From an uncultured Pirellula sp. (GTDB taxonomy: Bacteria; Planctomycetota; Planctomycetia; Pirellulales; Pirellulaceae): a stretch of DNA of 35,747 nt. Location: assembly GCA_903930765.1 (NCBI GenBank), contig CAIYZV010000394.1, forward strand, positions 1-35,747, given 5' to 3'. Under the pieces are notes generated by a model. The model was not told where the DNA came from, did not search any database, and saw only the letters and a list, made by a program, of their open reading frames with translations. Below, piece after piece: positions 24,940 to 32,434 of the stretch. Position 1 is the stretch's first letter; every line of letters starts with the position of its first letter. A program made the position numbers and the translations under genes.

Positions 24940-25755
24940 TTATGCCTCAGGGATCTTGGTCTCTTGTACCGAACCATCTTTGTCGTTGGACTTGCTTTCT
25001 TTCGACAATCCGATGAGGGCATCAAACTCGTCATCAGCAGCCGACTTCTCAGCGTATTCCATGAACTCATTTTCAGCCCGCTTGGCATCCATCCCGGCAA
25101 GTTCGCGGGAGACCCGAGCGTTTGCAGATGCTTTGTTGCGCATATCGCGAAGCCGTTGGAGTTCCTCGGACGTACGGTCGTTGGAAATCCCGTTGACCAT
25201 ATCTGCGATTTGCTTTTCTTCGGTTGCAGAAAGTACATCTGCGACCGCATCGTGCTTCTCTTCCCTGATCTTTTCAAGCTCTCGCATCAAGGACTGGATT
25301 TGGTTCTTGTGGCCGGTGACGTTCGTCATCAATTGCTTGAGGTCCTCTTCAAGCTCATTAACCCGGGTTTGCTTCTCAGCCAAAGTGCTCGAAAAGTCCT
25401 TGAATGCGGCTTGGCATTTTGCGTACTCCGGATCATTTTTCACGGCATTGATATCGCCGTTGTACTTTTCGACGAGTTGCTTCGCTCGCGCGGCTGCCCC
25501 CGACTTGAGCTTTTCCAACTTCTGAACATCTTCCGTCAGTTGTGTCAGCTTGGCTTTCTTGCTCTCTTCCTGTGCGATCATCGCGCTGATCGCATCTTTG
25601 TACTGATTGAGACGATTCTTCTTTTCTTGAATAATGCGATCGTAATTAGCAGAGATTACAGTCGGGTTGGCGCTGAGTGCGTCCGCAGCCGCATCGACTT
25701 TGCCAGTGAAAAGGTACTTAACCGCTCGAAACAGTCGGCCTAGTGCGTTGAACAT
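24940..25755 (-). CDS. PspA/IM30 (Vipp1)-like membrane-remodelling protein
   Basis: 271 residues with the PspA/ESCRT-III layout: an N-terminal amphipathic helix ('MFNALGRLFRAVKYLFTGKVDAAADAL', alternating hydrophobic and basic residues) that should bind membrane lipids, then long coiled-coil helices (about 40-190) with heptads and many Glu/Lys/Gln, then helical segments and an acidic tail with 'DDEFDALIGLSKESKSNDKDG'. Such proteins bind stressed inner membrane and polymerise to seal or reshape it. An unusually good AAAGGAG site (25767-25773, 11 nt before ATG) suggests strong translation compared with its neighbours. It lies between the two-TM coiled-coil gene and the lipoprotein SBP gene, same strand. 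No PspBC, PspF or LiaFSR gene is here. Similarity is architectural and from memory, so subfamily is open. Confidence 0.85.
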   Translation of the reverse strand: MFNALGRLFRAVKYLFTGKVDAAADALSANPTVISANYDRIIQEKKNRLNQYKDAISAMIAQEESKKAKLTQLTEDVQKLEKLKSGAAARAKQLVEKYNGDINAVKNDPEYAKCQAAFKDFSSTLAEKQTRVNELEEDLKQLMTNVTGHKNQIQSLMRELEKIREEKHDAVADVLSATEEKQIADMVNGISNDRTSEELQRLRDMRNKASANARVSRELAGMDAKRAENEFMEYAEKSAADDEFDALIGLSKESKSNDKDGSVQETKIPEA

Positions 25756-25766
25756 CGTATTAATAT

Positions 25767-25773
25767 CTCCTTT
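25767..25773 (-). promoter_or_regulatory. Strong Shine-Dalgarno site of the pspA-like gene
   Basis: AAAGGAG on the minus strand, 11 nt before ATG 25755. It is the best ribosome site in the window, suggesting a higher protein dose of the PspA-like subunit than of its operon partners. Confidence 0.6.
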
Positions 25774-25859
25774 AGGAATCGATTGAAGAAAAGTGCAAAG
25801 GTAAGGTTCTAGTCGTTGTTTGCTGAATTGGATTGAGCGCCGTGTTTACTCTCAAAAAA

Positions 25860-26585
25860 CTACTCTCGGAGATACGACGCCTCGTCACTGGAAGGGTCCC
25901 ATTCTCGCATGCGTTCTTCCGAACGCCGCGCCGATTGCAAGGATTGTTCTAAATCTTTCTGGAGCGTATCCATATCCCGTTCCTGTTCCTGCTCGACAAA
26001 TTTTCGGAATGTAGCGACCGCCGATCGCAGATGCTCGACACTCTCCTTGGACTCCCTGAGGCAGTCCTCGCGCTGTTCGAGCACCTTTTGTTTTTCATCA
26101 CCCGTCAGGCGTATGGCGAGTTGGGTTAGCCGGTGGGCCTGTTCCAACTGCTCCGTGGCAGCCCAAAAAAGCTGTCGGGCTTGTTTCACAATCTCCATAC
26201 TTCGAATTTGTATTCCGGGTGTTTGCGCGATCTTTTCCAATTCCGCGCGATTGGTTCGCAGCAACATCAAGTAGTCGCGAGGTCGCTGATCGCGGTCCGC
26301 GTAGAGTTTTTGGTCGAGTTCGTTGAGCTTCTTTTCTTCCTCTCGGAGACGCGATTCGATTTGATCGCGCATCGCTTTCTCCGTGATCGAATCGAGTTGA
26401 AAAATAAATCGAGTCGCAAACCATCCTATCCCAACCATGACACCGACCAATCCCACCAAATTGAGAGTTGCAACACTCCCTAAGGCCCACGACAATAACC
26501 AAGCGGTACCGCCCCCGGCTATAGGTAATACTACCGAGGGTGCTACAAATATTTCGTTGAGGATCCGCTTGCGAAGATCGTCCAA
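25860..26585 (-). CDS. Two-TM coiled-coil membrane protein of the PspA-like locus
   Basis: 241 residues. A TTG start at 26585 is supported by AGGAG at 26592-26596, six bases upstream; no in-frame ATG occurs before the membrane segments. Residues about 14-37 and 40-62 form two adjacent membrane helices, 'VLPIAGGGTAWLLSWALG' and 'LVGLVGVMVGIGWFATRFI', so both ends should face the cytoplasm. The remaining 180 residues are coiled coil rich in Glu, Gln, Arg and Leu. I recognise no family. The arrangement, a membrane hairpin with a cytoplasmic coiled coil next to a PspA-like gene, would suit a membrane receptor or docking partner for the PspA-like protein, comparable in role (not sequence) to PspB/PspC or LiaF. 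That is inference. It ends 104 bases before the pspA-like gene and starts 51 bases after the SBP-OmpA gene. Confidence 0.7.
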   Translation of the reverse strand: MDDLRKRILNEIFVAPSVVLPIAGGGTAWLLSWALGSVATLNLVGLVGVMVGIGWFATRFIFQLDSITEKAMRDQIESRLREEEKKLNELDQKLYADRDQRPRDYLMLLRTNRAELEKIAQTPGIQIRSMEIVKQARQLFWAATEQLEQAHRLTQLAIRLTGDEKQKVLEQREDCLRESKESVEHLRSAVATFRKFVEQEQERDMDTLQKDLEQSLQSARRSEERMREWDPSSDEASYLRE

Positions 26586-26591
26586 TCCAGG

Positions 26592-26596
26592 CTCCT
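26592..26596 (-). promoter_or_regulatory. Shine-Dalgarno site for a TTG start
   Basis: AGGAG on the minus strand, six bases before TTG 26585. It decides the start of the two-TM coiled-coil gene, which has no ATG nearby. Confidence 0.55.
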
Positions 26597-26636
26597 ATGA
26601 TCTCGATCGGGCTTGAAAGGTCCAATGGTTAAACGA

Positions 26637-28265
26637 TTAAAAGGGCTGTTGACCGACGACAAACGCGACTCGTGTTTGCCCAGTGATTTCCCCCGGCACG
26701 ACCCGCATCCGTTCGCGAGGTATCCCGAGGCTGAGCAGGTACATGAGGGCAGCTTCGCCGCGTTTCGTCGCTAAATCCGAATTCGCTTGCTTGTCACCAC
26801 TCTGAGATGCGTTTCCACGGATCATAAGATAATACTGCGGCCAAGCTTGAAGTTTCTGAAAAAGGTCATCCAAGGTGCGTTTGCTTTGCTCCGACAAATT
26901 CGCGCTCCCTCGCAGGAATACCAACTCCGGAATACTCAGTGTCCCTACCGTGGCTAATTTGTTCCACTCGGCATCGGTCAAAGGCTTCAACTGCACCTCT
27001 TCTCGAATCGATTCCGACGCCAAACCAGGATGGAAGTTTCGAGACTGCAGATTCTCGAGGGGGCGATCAAAGAAGTAGCGGTTGTAGCGTCCCTCGATCG
27101 GGTTGGCATCGACCGAACCCGCTTTGACCAAGACATTCGAGATGCGGGCCAAAATATCTTCGATATGGACCACCGCTCCTGCTCGCTTGCCAAAGTGGGC
27201 GAAATTCTCCTGCGTGTTCTTCCATTGAATGCCTTCCACCAAGCGTTTCGCCTGCGTTGATGTTAACTCCGATTTGGTCTGCTTGGCATCATCGAGCAAC
27301 AGCTTCACCAAGGCATCGGGCTCGCGATAGGAGTACAGAGCGGTAAAGTATGCCTCGAGCACCGATTCAACCACCGGACCGTTCTTCAACAAATAGTCAC
27401 GACTGACCACCAACGTATCGACGATGTAACCGGTGAATCGAGAACTATCGACCAAAACTCCCAACTGATCGTTCGCGAGTATTTGGCTCACGTAGGGTTC
27501 CCACGTCACGTAAACGTCATTCGTGGTGGGGGCCGCCGAGCGGTAACGGGCCATCAATGCCTCCGGCGAATCCACCTTGACGATCGCATCTGCATGGACA
27601 TTGGATAACCCAAAGTCCTGCATCACCACCCGCGCCAGAGTCTCGCTCGGAGAATCGCCAACGAGAACAAATCGAACCTCGGCGTTGTTGAGACGATCGA
27701 CGTCGGGATACTTCTGTTTGTAAGCCACCATCGCATCGGCACCTCGAGTCTCATCGAGGATGGCAACAATCGTTGCCGCAGGATAATCCAACTTGGAAAA
27801 GGTTTGGATCAGCGCATCGGCCGGGAATGCTGCGAACTGCAACTCCCCTCTCTCAATCGCCTTGGCTCGCTTTGCGTAATTAGCCCCGTCGTCGACGTTG
27901 GTGATGCGGATACCACGGTCGGCGAGCTGCTTTCGAAACTCCTCGCTCCGAAGGATGGCGTACCCGGAAAAACTGTCCAGCCCCAAACTCAACTCAGCCC
28001 GATATCGACTGGTCCCTGTGGTAGCTGCAATCTGCTGATCTGCCTGCTGCTTGACCAACTCCTTTTGCTGCTGGTCCTTCATCGGAGCGATGACCAATTT
28101 CCAAATCGAAACTCCAATGGCCAATACAATCAACCAAATGATGGCAGCAAGAACTATTTTGCCTTTGGACACGATGGGTATGAGCGACGTTTTCGAAGGA
28201 GTTTTGGGCCGGGTCCCGCCAACGCTGGTGCGGACTCGCACGTCGGATTGGACTCTGTAGTACAA
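26637..28265 (-). CDS. Inner-membrane-anchored SBP fused to an OmpA-like domain
   Basis: Up to 542 residues. A basic cytoplasmic N-terminus is followed by one membrane helix (about 36-58, 'IVLAAIIWLIVLAIGVSIW') that acts as anchor. Residues about 87-390 form a type-2 periplasmic binding fold of the NMT1/nitrate-taurine group ('ELSLGLDSFSGYAILRSEEF', 'LQFAAFPADALIQ', 'VYVTWEPYVSQIL'). Residues about 445-540 are an OmpA-like domain ('IPELVFLRGSANLSEQ', 'NSDLATKRGEAALMYLLSLG'). Aligned to E. coli OmpA, the peptidoglycan-binding Arg is kept (R502) but the Asp is replaced by Ser (S487). An in-frame stop sits two codons before TTG 28265, so the start is that TTG or a later GTG (28241 or 28172). First gene of the PspA-like run, divergent from nnrD. 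It may tie ligand sensing to the cell wall; the role is inference. Confidence 0.85.
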   Translation of the reverse strand: MYYRVQSDVRVRTSVGGTRPKTPSKTSLIPIVSKGKIVLAAIIWLIVLAIGVSIWKLVIAPMKDQQQKELVKQQADQQIAATTGTSRYRAELSLGLDSFSGYAILRSEEFRKQLADRGIRITNVDDGANYAKRAKAIERGELQFAAFPADALIQTFSKLDYPAATIVAILDETRGADAMVAYKQKYPDVDRLNNAEVRFVLVGDSPSETLARVVMQDFGLSNVHADAIVKVDSPEALMARYRSAAPTTNDVYVTWEPYVSQILANDQLGVLVDSSRFTGYIVDTLVVSRDYLLKNGPVVESVLEAYFTALYSYREPDALVKLLLDDAKQTKSELTSTQAKRLVEGIQWKNTQENFAHFGKRAGAVVHIEDILARISNVLVKAGSVDANPIEGRYNRYFFDRPLENLQSRNFHPGLASESIREEVQLKPLTDAEWNKLATVGTLSIPELVFLRGSANLSEQSKRTLDDLFQKLQAWPQYYLMIRGNASQSGDKQANSDLATKRGEAALMYLLSLGIPRERMRVVPGEITGQTRVAFVVGQQPF

Positions 28266-28371
28266 GCCTCATGGCCGAGAATTTTACGACCTATGGCGCA
28301 CGGCGAGGCTTCCGAGGTGCATTATGGTACCATTTTGTGGCAAAACCTCAGCATGAAATCAGGAGTTCACC
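28266..28371. promoter_or_regulatory. Divergent promoter region of the PspA-like operon and nnrD
   Basis: 106 bases between the SBP-OmpA gene (minus) and nnrD (plus). It must contain the promoter of the long minus-strand run. A perfect palindrome ATGGTACCAT is at 28324-28333, and AGGAG (28361-28365) is the nnrD ribosome site. I could not fit a good -35/-10 pair for either direction. Confidence 0.35.
28361..28365 (+). promoter_or_regulatory. Shine-Dalgarno site of nnrD
   Basis: AGGAG six bases before ATG 28372; it supports that start. Confidence 0.55.
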
Positions 28372-29349
28372 ATGGATTGGAGCGTTTCCAGCCTCGAAAA
28401 AATCCCTCGAATTCACCTCCTGCCTTCGTTGGCCGAACGCCCCGGAAACGCCCACAAAGGAATGTTTGGGCACGCCCTCTTGGTGGGCGGGAAACAAGGG
28501 ATGACCGGAGCTATCACGATCGCTGGCCAACTCGCCCTCCGCTGCGGAGCCGGCTTGGTCACGGTCGCGGTCCCGGAAAGCTCCCAAGCCTGCGTTGCCA
28601 CAGCCAACCCTTGCTTCATGACCATGGGGCTCCCAGAATCCTCGCAAGGCAGTTTGGCCAGCCATGCGTGCGACCTGATTTTGGCTCGCAGCAAACCCGG
28701 CACCGCTCTAGCCATCGGCCCCGGACTCGGCCGCTCCTCCTCGACCGACGCGATGGTGGAGACGCTCTACCGCGAATGGAATGAGACGGCCATCATCGAT
28801 GCCGATGGCCTCAATGCTCTCTCGGATTCCCTGTCCTGGAAAAGTTCACTGTCCTGGAAAAGGGCCTGGCAGGAAACGATGGGCACAGGACAGCACCCAG
28901 AACTGGCCCCAAAAATACCACCGGTAAAACCCGCTCGCCGTATCCTCACTCCCCATCCCGGTGAATGGGCGCGTCTTTGCGGTGCCGCCACCGATGAACC
29001 GCTGCAGCAACGCGCTGCAGCCGTTCAAATCGCCGCAAAACTCGGCGTGATCGTCGTCCTGAAGGGAAGGAATACGTGGGTCACCGATGGTCATCAGATT
29101 TACGAAAACCAAACCGGAAACCCCAGCCTCGCCGTCGGCGGCAGTGGAGATGCATTGACCGGAATCATCGTTGCGATGCTCTGCCAACGCCTATCGCCAC
29201 TGGACGCGTCGATCTTTGGAGTTTACTTGCACGGGTTGGCGGCTGACATCGCCCACGAAGCCTTAGGAACCCCGAGCACCCTCGCGACCGACTTACTCAA
29301 TGCCATCCCAGCCGCATTCCGAACCAGCAAAACAAGGAACAGTTCCTAA
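28372..29349 (+). CDS. nnrD: ADP/ATP-dependent NAD(P)H-hydrate dehydratase
   Basis: 325 residues of the YjeF C-terminal/ribokinase-like fold. The enzyme dehydrates the damaged S-NAD(P)HX back to NAD(P)H, using ADP in bacteria. Family marks: 'GNAHKGMFGHALLVGG' (25-40), 'GAGLVTVAVPES' (59-70), 'AIGPGLGRS' (114-122), 'IDADGLNAL' (142-150), 'RILTPHPGEWARL' (190-202), and the catalytic loop 'SLAVGGSGDALTGII' (252-266). Between 'IDADGLNAL' and 'LTPHPGE' is a loop of about 40 residues, longer than usual, that contains an 18-bp duplication (SLSWKS-SLSWKR). The epimerase domain NnrE, often fused, is absent. It is convergent with yggS; its stop is within a 16-bp tandem duplication. Confidence 0.93.
   Translation: MDWSVSSLEKIPRIHLLPSLAERPGNAHKGMFGHALLVGGKQGMTGAITIAGQLALRCGAGLVTVAVPESSQACVATANPCFMTMGLPESSQGSLASHACDLILARSKPGTALAIGPGLGRSSSTDAMVETLYREWNETAIIDADGLNALSDSLSWKSSLSWKRAWQETMGTGQHPELAPKIPPVKPARRILTPHPGEWARLCGAATDEPLQQRAAAVQIAAKLGVIVVLKGRNTWVTDGHQIYENQTGNPSLAVGGSGDALTGIIVAMLCQRLSPLDASIFGVYLHGLAADIAHEALGTPSTLATDLLNAIPAAFRTSKTRNSS
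28831..28862. repeat. 18-bp-period in-frame duplication in nnrD
   Basis: CTGTCCTGGAAAAG occurs at 28831-28844 and again at 28849-28862. The 18-base period equals six codons, giving SLSWK twice in a surface-loop position of the protein. Confidence 0.8.
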
Positions 29350-29369
29350 GCAGAACAGGTCCTAAGCAG
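29338..29369. repeat. 16-bp tandem duplication over the nnrD stop codon
   Basis: A 16-base unit (AACAG-T/G-TCCTAAGCAG) at 29338-29353 and 29354-29369 with one mismatch. The first copy contains the nnrD stop TAA (29347-29349). It expands the gap to the convergent yggS gene. Confidence 0.85.
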
Positions 29370-29397
29370 TCGCGCAGCCGCGATTGCTCGGATTCGT

Positions 29398-30117
29398 TCA
29401 TACCCCCGCCGCTTCAAACAACCGCGACCCGATCCGAACCATCGTCGAACCCTCTTCGATCGCGATCTCAAAGTCATCGCTCATCCCCATCGAAAGCTCT
29501 GGCAGGTCGAGCGAAAACCGCTCCGACCAATCATCCCTCATCCTACGCAAAGACTCAAACTCACGGTGAATCTGATCGGCCGAAGCATTCATCGTGCTCA
29601 TCCCCATCACCCCACGTATCCTAAGTTGCGAATGCACCTCCGGGGAATCGATATAGCGAGCCAATAGCTTGGCTGCGTCCGGCGGCATCAAACCTGTTTT
29701 GGTGCCATCCTCCGTGGCATTGATTTCTAATAGAGCTTCGACAGGTCGACCCAAACCCTTCGCATCGAGAACCAGTTGCTCCATCAATCGCTCAGAATCC
29801 AGCGAATGAAGCATCGCCAATATGGGCAGCGTTCTCTTGACTTTGTTTCGCTGCAAATGCCCGATCAAATGCCACCGGACGTCGCTCGGAAGCTGTGCGG
29901 ACTTTTCCCAAAGAGCCTGCGGGCGACTCTCCGCTAACTCCCAACATCCAGCCTCCACCAAATCCCTCGCCTCCTGGCTTCCTACATACTTCGTAACCCC
30001 TACGATGCGCACCGAGGAAGCCAGACGCCCCGACCGCACGGCTGCGGATTGGACGCAGTCGCGAACTTCTTCAAAATTCTTGCGGATTTGAGGCCCGGAG
30101 GCCGATTTTGCAGTCAT
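29398..30117 (-). CDS. yggS: YggS/PLPBP-family pyridoxal phosphate homeostasis protein
   Basis: 239 residues of the alanine-racemase-like TIM-barrel family that binds PLP and maintains vitamin B6 and amino-acid balance without known enzyme activity. PLP-binding K43 is in 'RIVGVTKYVGS'. 'WHLIGHLQRNKVKR' is the family signature, followed by 'HSLDSERL', 'EINATEDGTKTGL' and 'MGMSDDFEIAIEEGSTMVRIGSRLF' region at the C-terminus. ATG 30117 gives the usual length; an in-frame upstream start at 30219 adds residues not seen in the family. The classical partner pilT/proC context is absent; here it is convergent with nnrD, another cofactor-maintenance gene, and divergent from the MerC-like gene. Confidence 0.94.
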   Translation of the reverse strand: MTAKSASGPQIRKNFEEVRDCVQSAAVRSGRLASSVRIVGVTKYVGSQEARDLVEAGCWELAESRPQALWEKSAQLPSDVRWHLIGHLQRNKVKRTLPILAMLHSLDSERLMEQLVLDAKGLGRPVEALLEINATEDGTKTGLMPPDAAKLLARYIDSPEVHSQLRIRGVMGMSTMNASADQIHREFESLRRMRDDWSERFSLDLPELSMGMSDDFEIAIEEGSTMVRIGSRLFEAAGV

Positions 30118-30198
30118 CTTCGATTTGGAATTAAAATGTTTTCGCAATCCGATTGCATTTAGGAGCTGTTTCAGTACGATAAGCGTCCGGATTGGTGA

Positions 30199-30222
30199 GT
30201 CGGTCATGTGGTCGGTCATGTG
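30199..30222. repeat. 12-bp exact tandem duplication between yggS and the MerC-like gene
   Basis: GTCGGTCATGTG at 30199-30210 and again at 30211-30222, with a further GTC. It lies in the divergent spacer and may change promoter spacing. Confidence 0.85.
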
Positions 30223-30292
30223 GTCACGACCTCAATCCAGCCCCAATCGTAGTTGCTCAACCCCTTTTTGTGAAACGATCGGATTTGGTTCC

Positions 30293-31012
30293 ATGGGCCA
30301 GTGGAAGGATCGGCTTGGTATCTTCGCTTCGGTAGCATGCGCGATCCATTGCGCTGTGACTCCTTTTCTGATCGCCAGCTTGCCTGCATTGAAACTTACC
30401 GAGTGGATGGCCAGCCCGTTTTTCCACCAAGTCGTAGCCATCGCATGTTCGGTTTTGGTCGCGCTCGCGATATGGCCGAGCTTTGCCCGATTCCGCGATT
30501 TCCGAATCCTGGGACTTTCTACCGCCGGTTTGAGCTTTATCGTCGCATCTGCCTTCCTGCTCCCCGATGCTTGCTGCTCGACGGAATCTCAATGCACCAT
30601 CGACCATCGTCTCGAAACGCCTGCCGTCACCGCTGCCGGCAATGACCACGGTCACGACCACAGCCACGGTCACGTCCACAGCCATGGTCATGCGCATTCC
30701 GATCACGCTCATGGGGATGCCGCAACTTCCACCCCAGGGGCCGAATTGGCGACAGCATCCTTATCTGGCCCCATCCAGTTGGCATCTGGCCCCATCCAGT
30801 TGGCCGCCACATGGATCCAGCCTTGGATGACTCCGATCGGCGGATTATTGCTCATCGTCGCTCACGGACTGAACTTGCGCCGACGAATGCAATGCTCTCT
30901 CAAGTGCTGTTCGGTAGATGATTCCGCCGAGGATGTAGCGGGTTCTTGCCGCACTCTCGAACCGATGGACAGCTCATTGGAAACCTCGCGAGAACTCGCA
31001 AAGGCTTCGTGA
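30293..31012 (+). CDS. MerC-like membrane protein with His-rich metal-binding segment
   Basis: 239 residues, ATG 30293 chosen because the MerC-like region begins right there ('MGQWKDRLGIFASVACAIHC'). The C-A-I-H-C motif (C16, H19, C20) in the first membrane helix is the metal site of MerC mercury transporters. Further helices lie at about 46-62 and 72-92, and one at about 178-193. Between helices 3 and 4, residues 119-140 alternate His with Asp, Gly and Ser (12 His in 22 residues), as in zinc or nickel/cobalt transporters. Cys pairs occur at 94-95 and near the C-terminus (C201, C205, C206). An exact 21-bp duplication (SGPIQLA twice) follows the His-rich part. A role in uptake or export of a soft or transition metal is inference; no mer or zur gene is nearby. 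Confidence 0.8.
   Translation: MGQWKDRLGIFASVACAIHCAVTPFLIASLPALKLTEWMASPFFHQVVAIACSVLVALAIWPSFARFRDFRILGLSTAGLSFIVASAFLLPDACCSTESQCTIDHRLETPAVTAAGNDHGHDHSHGHVHSHGHAHSDHAHGDAATSTPGAELATASLSGPIQLASGPIQLAATWIQPWMTPIGGLLLIVAHGLNLRRRMQCSLKCCSVDDSAEDVAGSCRTLEPMDSSLETSRELAKAS
30763..30804. repeat. 21-bp exact in-frame tandem duplication in the MerC-like gene
   Basis: A 21-base unit (30763-30783) starting ATCTGGCCCC is repeated without mismatch at 30784-30804, encoding SGPIQLA twice just before the last membrane helix. Confidence 0.9.
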
Positions 31013-31021
31013 TCCCGAACG

Positions 31022-32344
31022 CTATCGAGACGATTTGCGCTTCACGCGATTCCATCGAGGACGCTTCACCTCGGTCGACGCACCTTCGCTCGTCGGCTCT
31101 CGCTGAAGAGCAAACGAATCGGGGGCTTTTCCAAGGACTGGAGACTCTCTGAACGCGGGCGCGGACGCAGAAACAACGCGGGTTATGACTGGTTCCGAAA
31201 GAGGGTCTCGCTCGAGAAGTCGGTTGATCCGGTGCTCAATCTCGGTGAGCAACTCACCCTCCCCCTTGGTCACGAACGAAAAAGCGATCCCCGATCGCCC
31301 CATGCGTCCCGTGCGGCCGACGCGGTGAACATAATCATCGCAATCCGACGGAAGATCGTAGTTGATGATATGGCTGATGGACGAAACATCGATCCCACGA
31401 CCCACAACGTCCGTCGCGACGAGGATATCAAGATTCCCCTCTCGCAGAGCTCGGAATACAGTGTCCCGTTGCGACTGGTTCATGTCTCCATGGATCGCTC
31501 CGAGCCGGATGTTGCTGTCCCCTTTTTTCTGGAAATGCTTCTCCAAACGATTGTGTAGTTTCGCCGTCCCGATCTTGGTCCGGCAGAAGATGATCGTTTG
31601 CGGTGGCTTCTCCCGATCGAGCAACTCCAAAAGCACACTGGTCTTGTTCTCGGGCGCAACGGTGAGGAACCTCTGTTCGATGGTTTCCACCGAGACGTCT
31701 TTGTCGGAGCAATCGACGATCTTTGGCTCAAACTGGTACCGATTAGCGAGTCCCCGAATACGCTCATCGAGCGTAGCACTAAGCAGCAATGTCTGCCGGT
31801 TTTCAGGACAACGTCGCAAAATCCGTTCGATGCTAGGACGGAATCCGATATCGAGCATCCGGTCCGCTTCGTCGAGCACCACGCACCACAATTTGTCCAG
31901 GCGAAGCGAACCCCGCTCAATGTGGTCGATCACTCGGCCCGGGGTTCCGACTACCACTTGAACCCCTTTGCCAAGAGCCGCCAACTGGCGCCGCATGTGC
32001 TTGCCTCCAGAGATCTCAAGCACCTCCGTCGGGCACCCCTCAGCCAACTTGACAAACTCACCATGAACCTGAGCGGCCAACTCGCGGGTCGGCACCAACA
32101 CCAACGCCTGCGGTAACGGATGCTTTGAGAGTGGCTCCAATTGCTCAAGGATCGGAATCGCAAACGAAGCGGTCTTTCCCGTCCCCGTGCGAGCTTGACC
32201 GAGGATGTCGTATCCCTCGAGCGCATAAGGAATTACGCCAGCTTGAATGGGGCTGGGTTTGGCCCATCCCATCGTTGCCAAGGCCCTCATCATGATGGGG
32301 GATAAATTAAGTTCCGAGAAATGCTCGGGCGCGGGATGGTTCAT
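31022..32344 (-). CDS. rhlE: DEAD-box RNA helicase, RhlE-like
   Basis: 440 residues. Q motif with F9 and Q34 ('PSPIQAGVIP'), motif I ARTGTGKT (51-58), Ia 'PTRELA', 'TPGR', motif II DEAD (158-161), motif III SAT (189-191), motif V 'ATDVVGRGIDV', motif VI 'HRVGRTGR' (340-347). The C-terminal tail is short and basic, ending 'RWNRVKRKSSR', as in RhlE proteins. Cytoplasmic ATP-dependent RNA unwinding, probably in ribosome assembly or cold response. ATG 32344 gives the standard start. It converges on the MerC-like gene (9 bp between stops) and is divergent from the helical-repeat gene with 90 bp between. The exact DEAD-box subfamily is less sure than the family. Confidence 0.93.
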   Translation of the reverse strand: MNHPAPEHFSELNLSPIMMRALATMGWAKPSPIQAGVIPYALEGYDILGQARTGTGKTASFAIPILEQLEPLSKHPLPQALVLVPTRELAAQVHGEFVKLAEGCPTEVLEISGGKHMRRQLAALGKGVQVVVGTPGRVIDHIERGSLRLDKLWCVVLDEADRMLDIGFRPSIERILRRCPENRQTLLLSATLDERIRGLANRYQFEPKIVDCSDKDVSVETIEQRFLTVAPENKTSVLLELLDREKPPQTIIFCRTKIGTAKLHNRLEKHFQKKGDSNIRLGAIHGDMNQSQRDTVFRALREGNLDILVATDVVGRGIDVSSISHIINYDLPSDCDDYVHRVGRTGRMGRSGIAFSFVTKGEGELLTEIEHRINRLLERDPLSEPVITRVVSASAPAFRESPVLGKAPDSFALQREPTSEGASTEVKRPRWNRVKRKSSR

Positions 32345-32434
32345 GGATACCTATTTGGGGGATGGTTTCATCATCGATCATGTTACGATACCGTCTCGAC
32401 CCTGACTTCATCAATCCAAAGATGCAACTTTGAC

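Noticed and set aside
24867-25277. Longer start of the lipoprotein SBP frame (137 extra codons)
   Set aside because: The extension runs through the pspA-like gene out of phase and would bury the lipoprotein signal in the middle of the protein.
28264-28311. Inverted repeat AAGCCTC / GAGGCTT near the start of the SBP-OmpA gene
   Set aside because: Seven-base arms with a 34-base loop; expected by chance.
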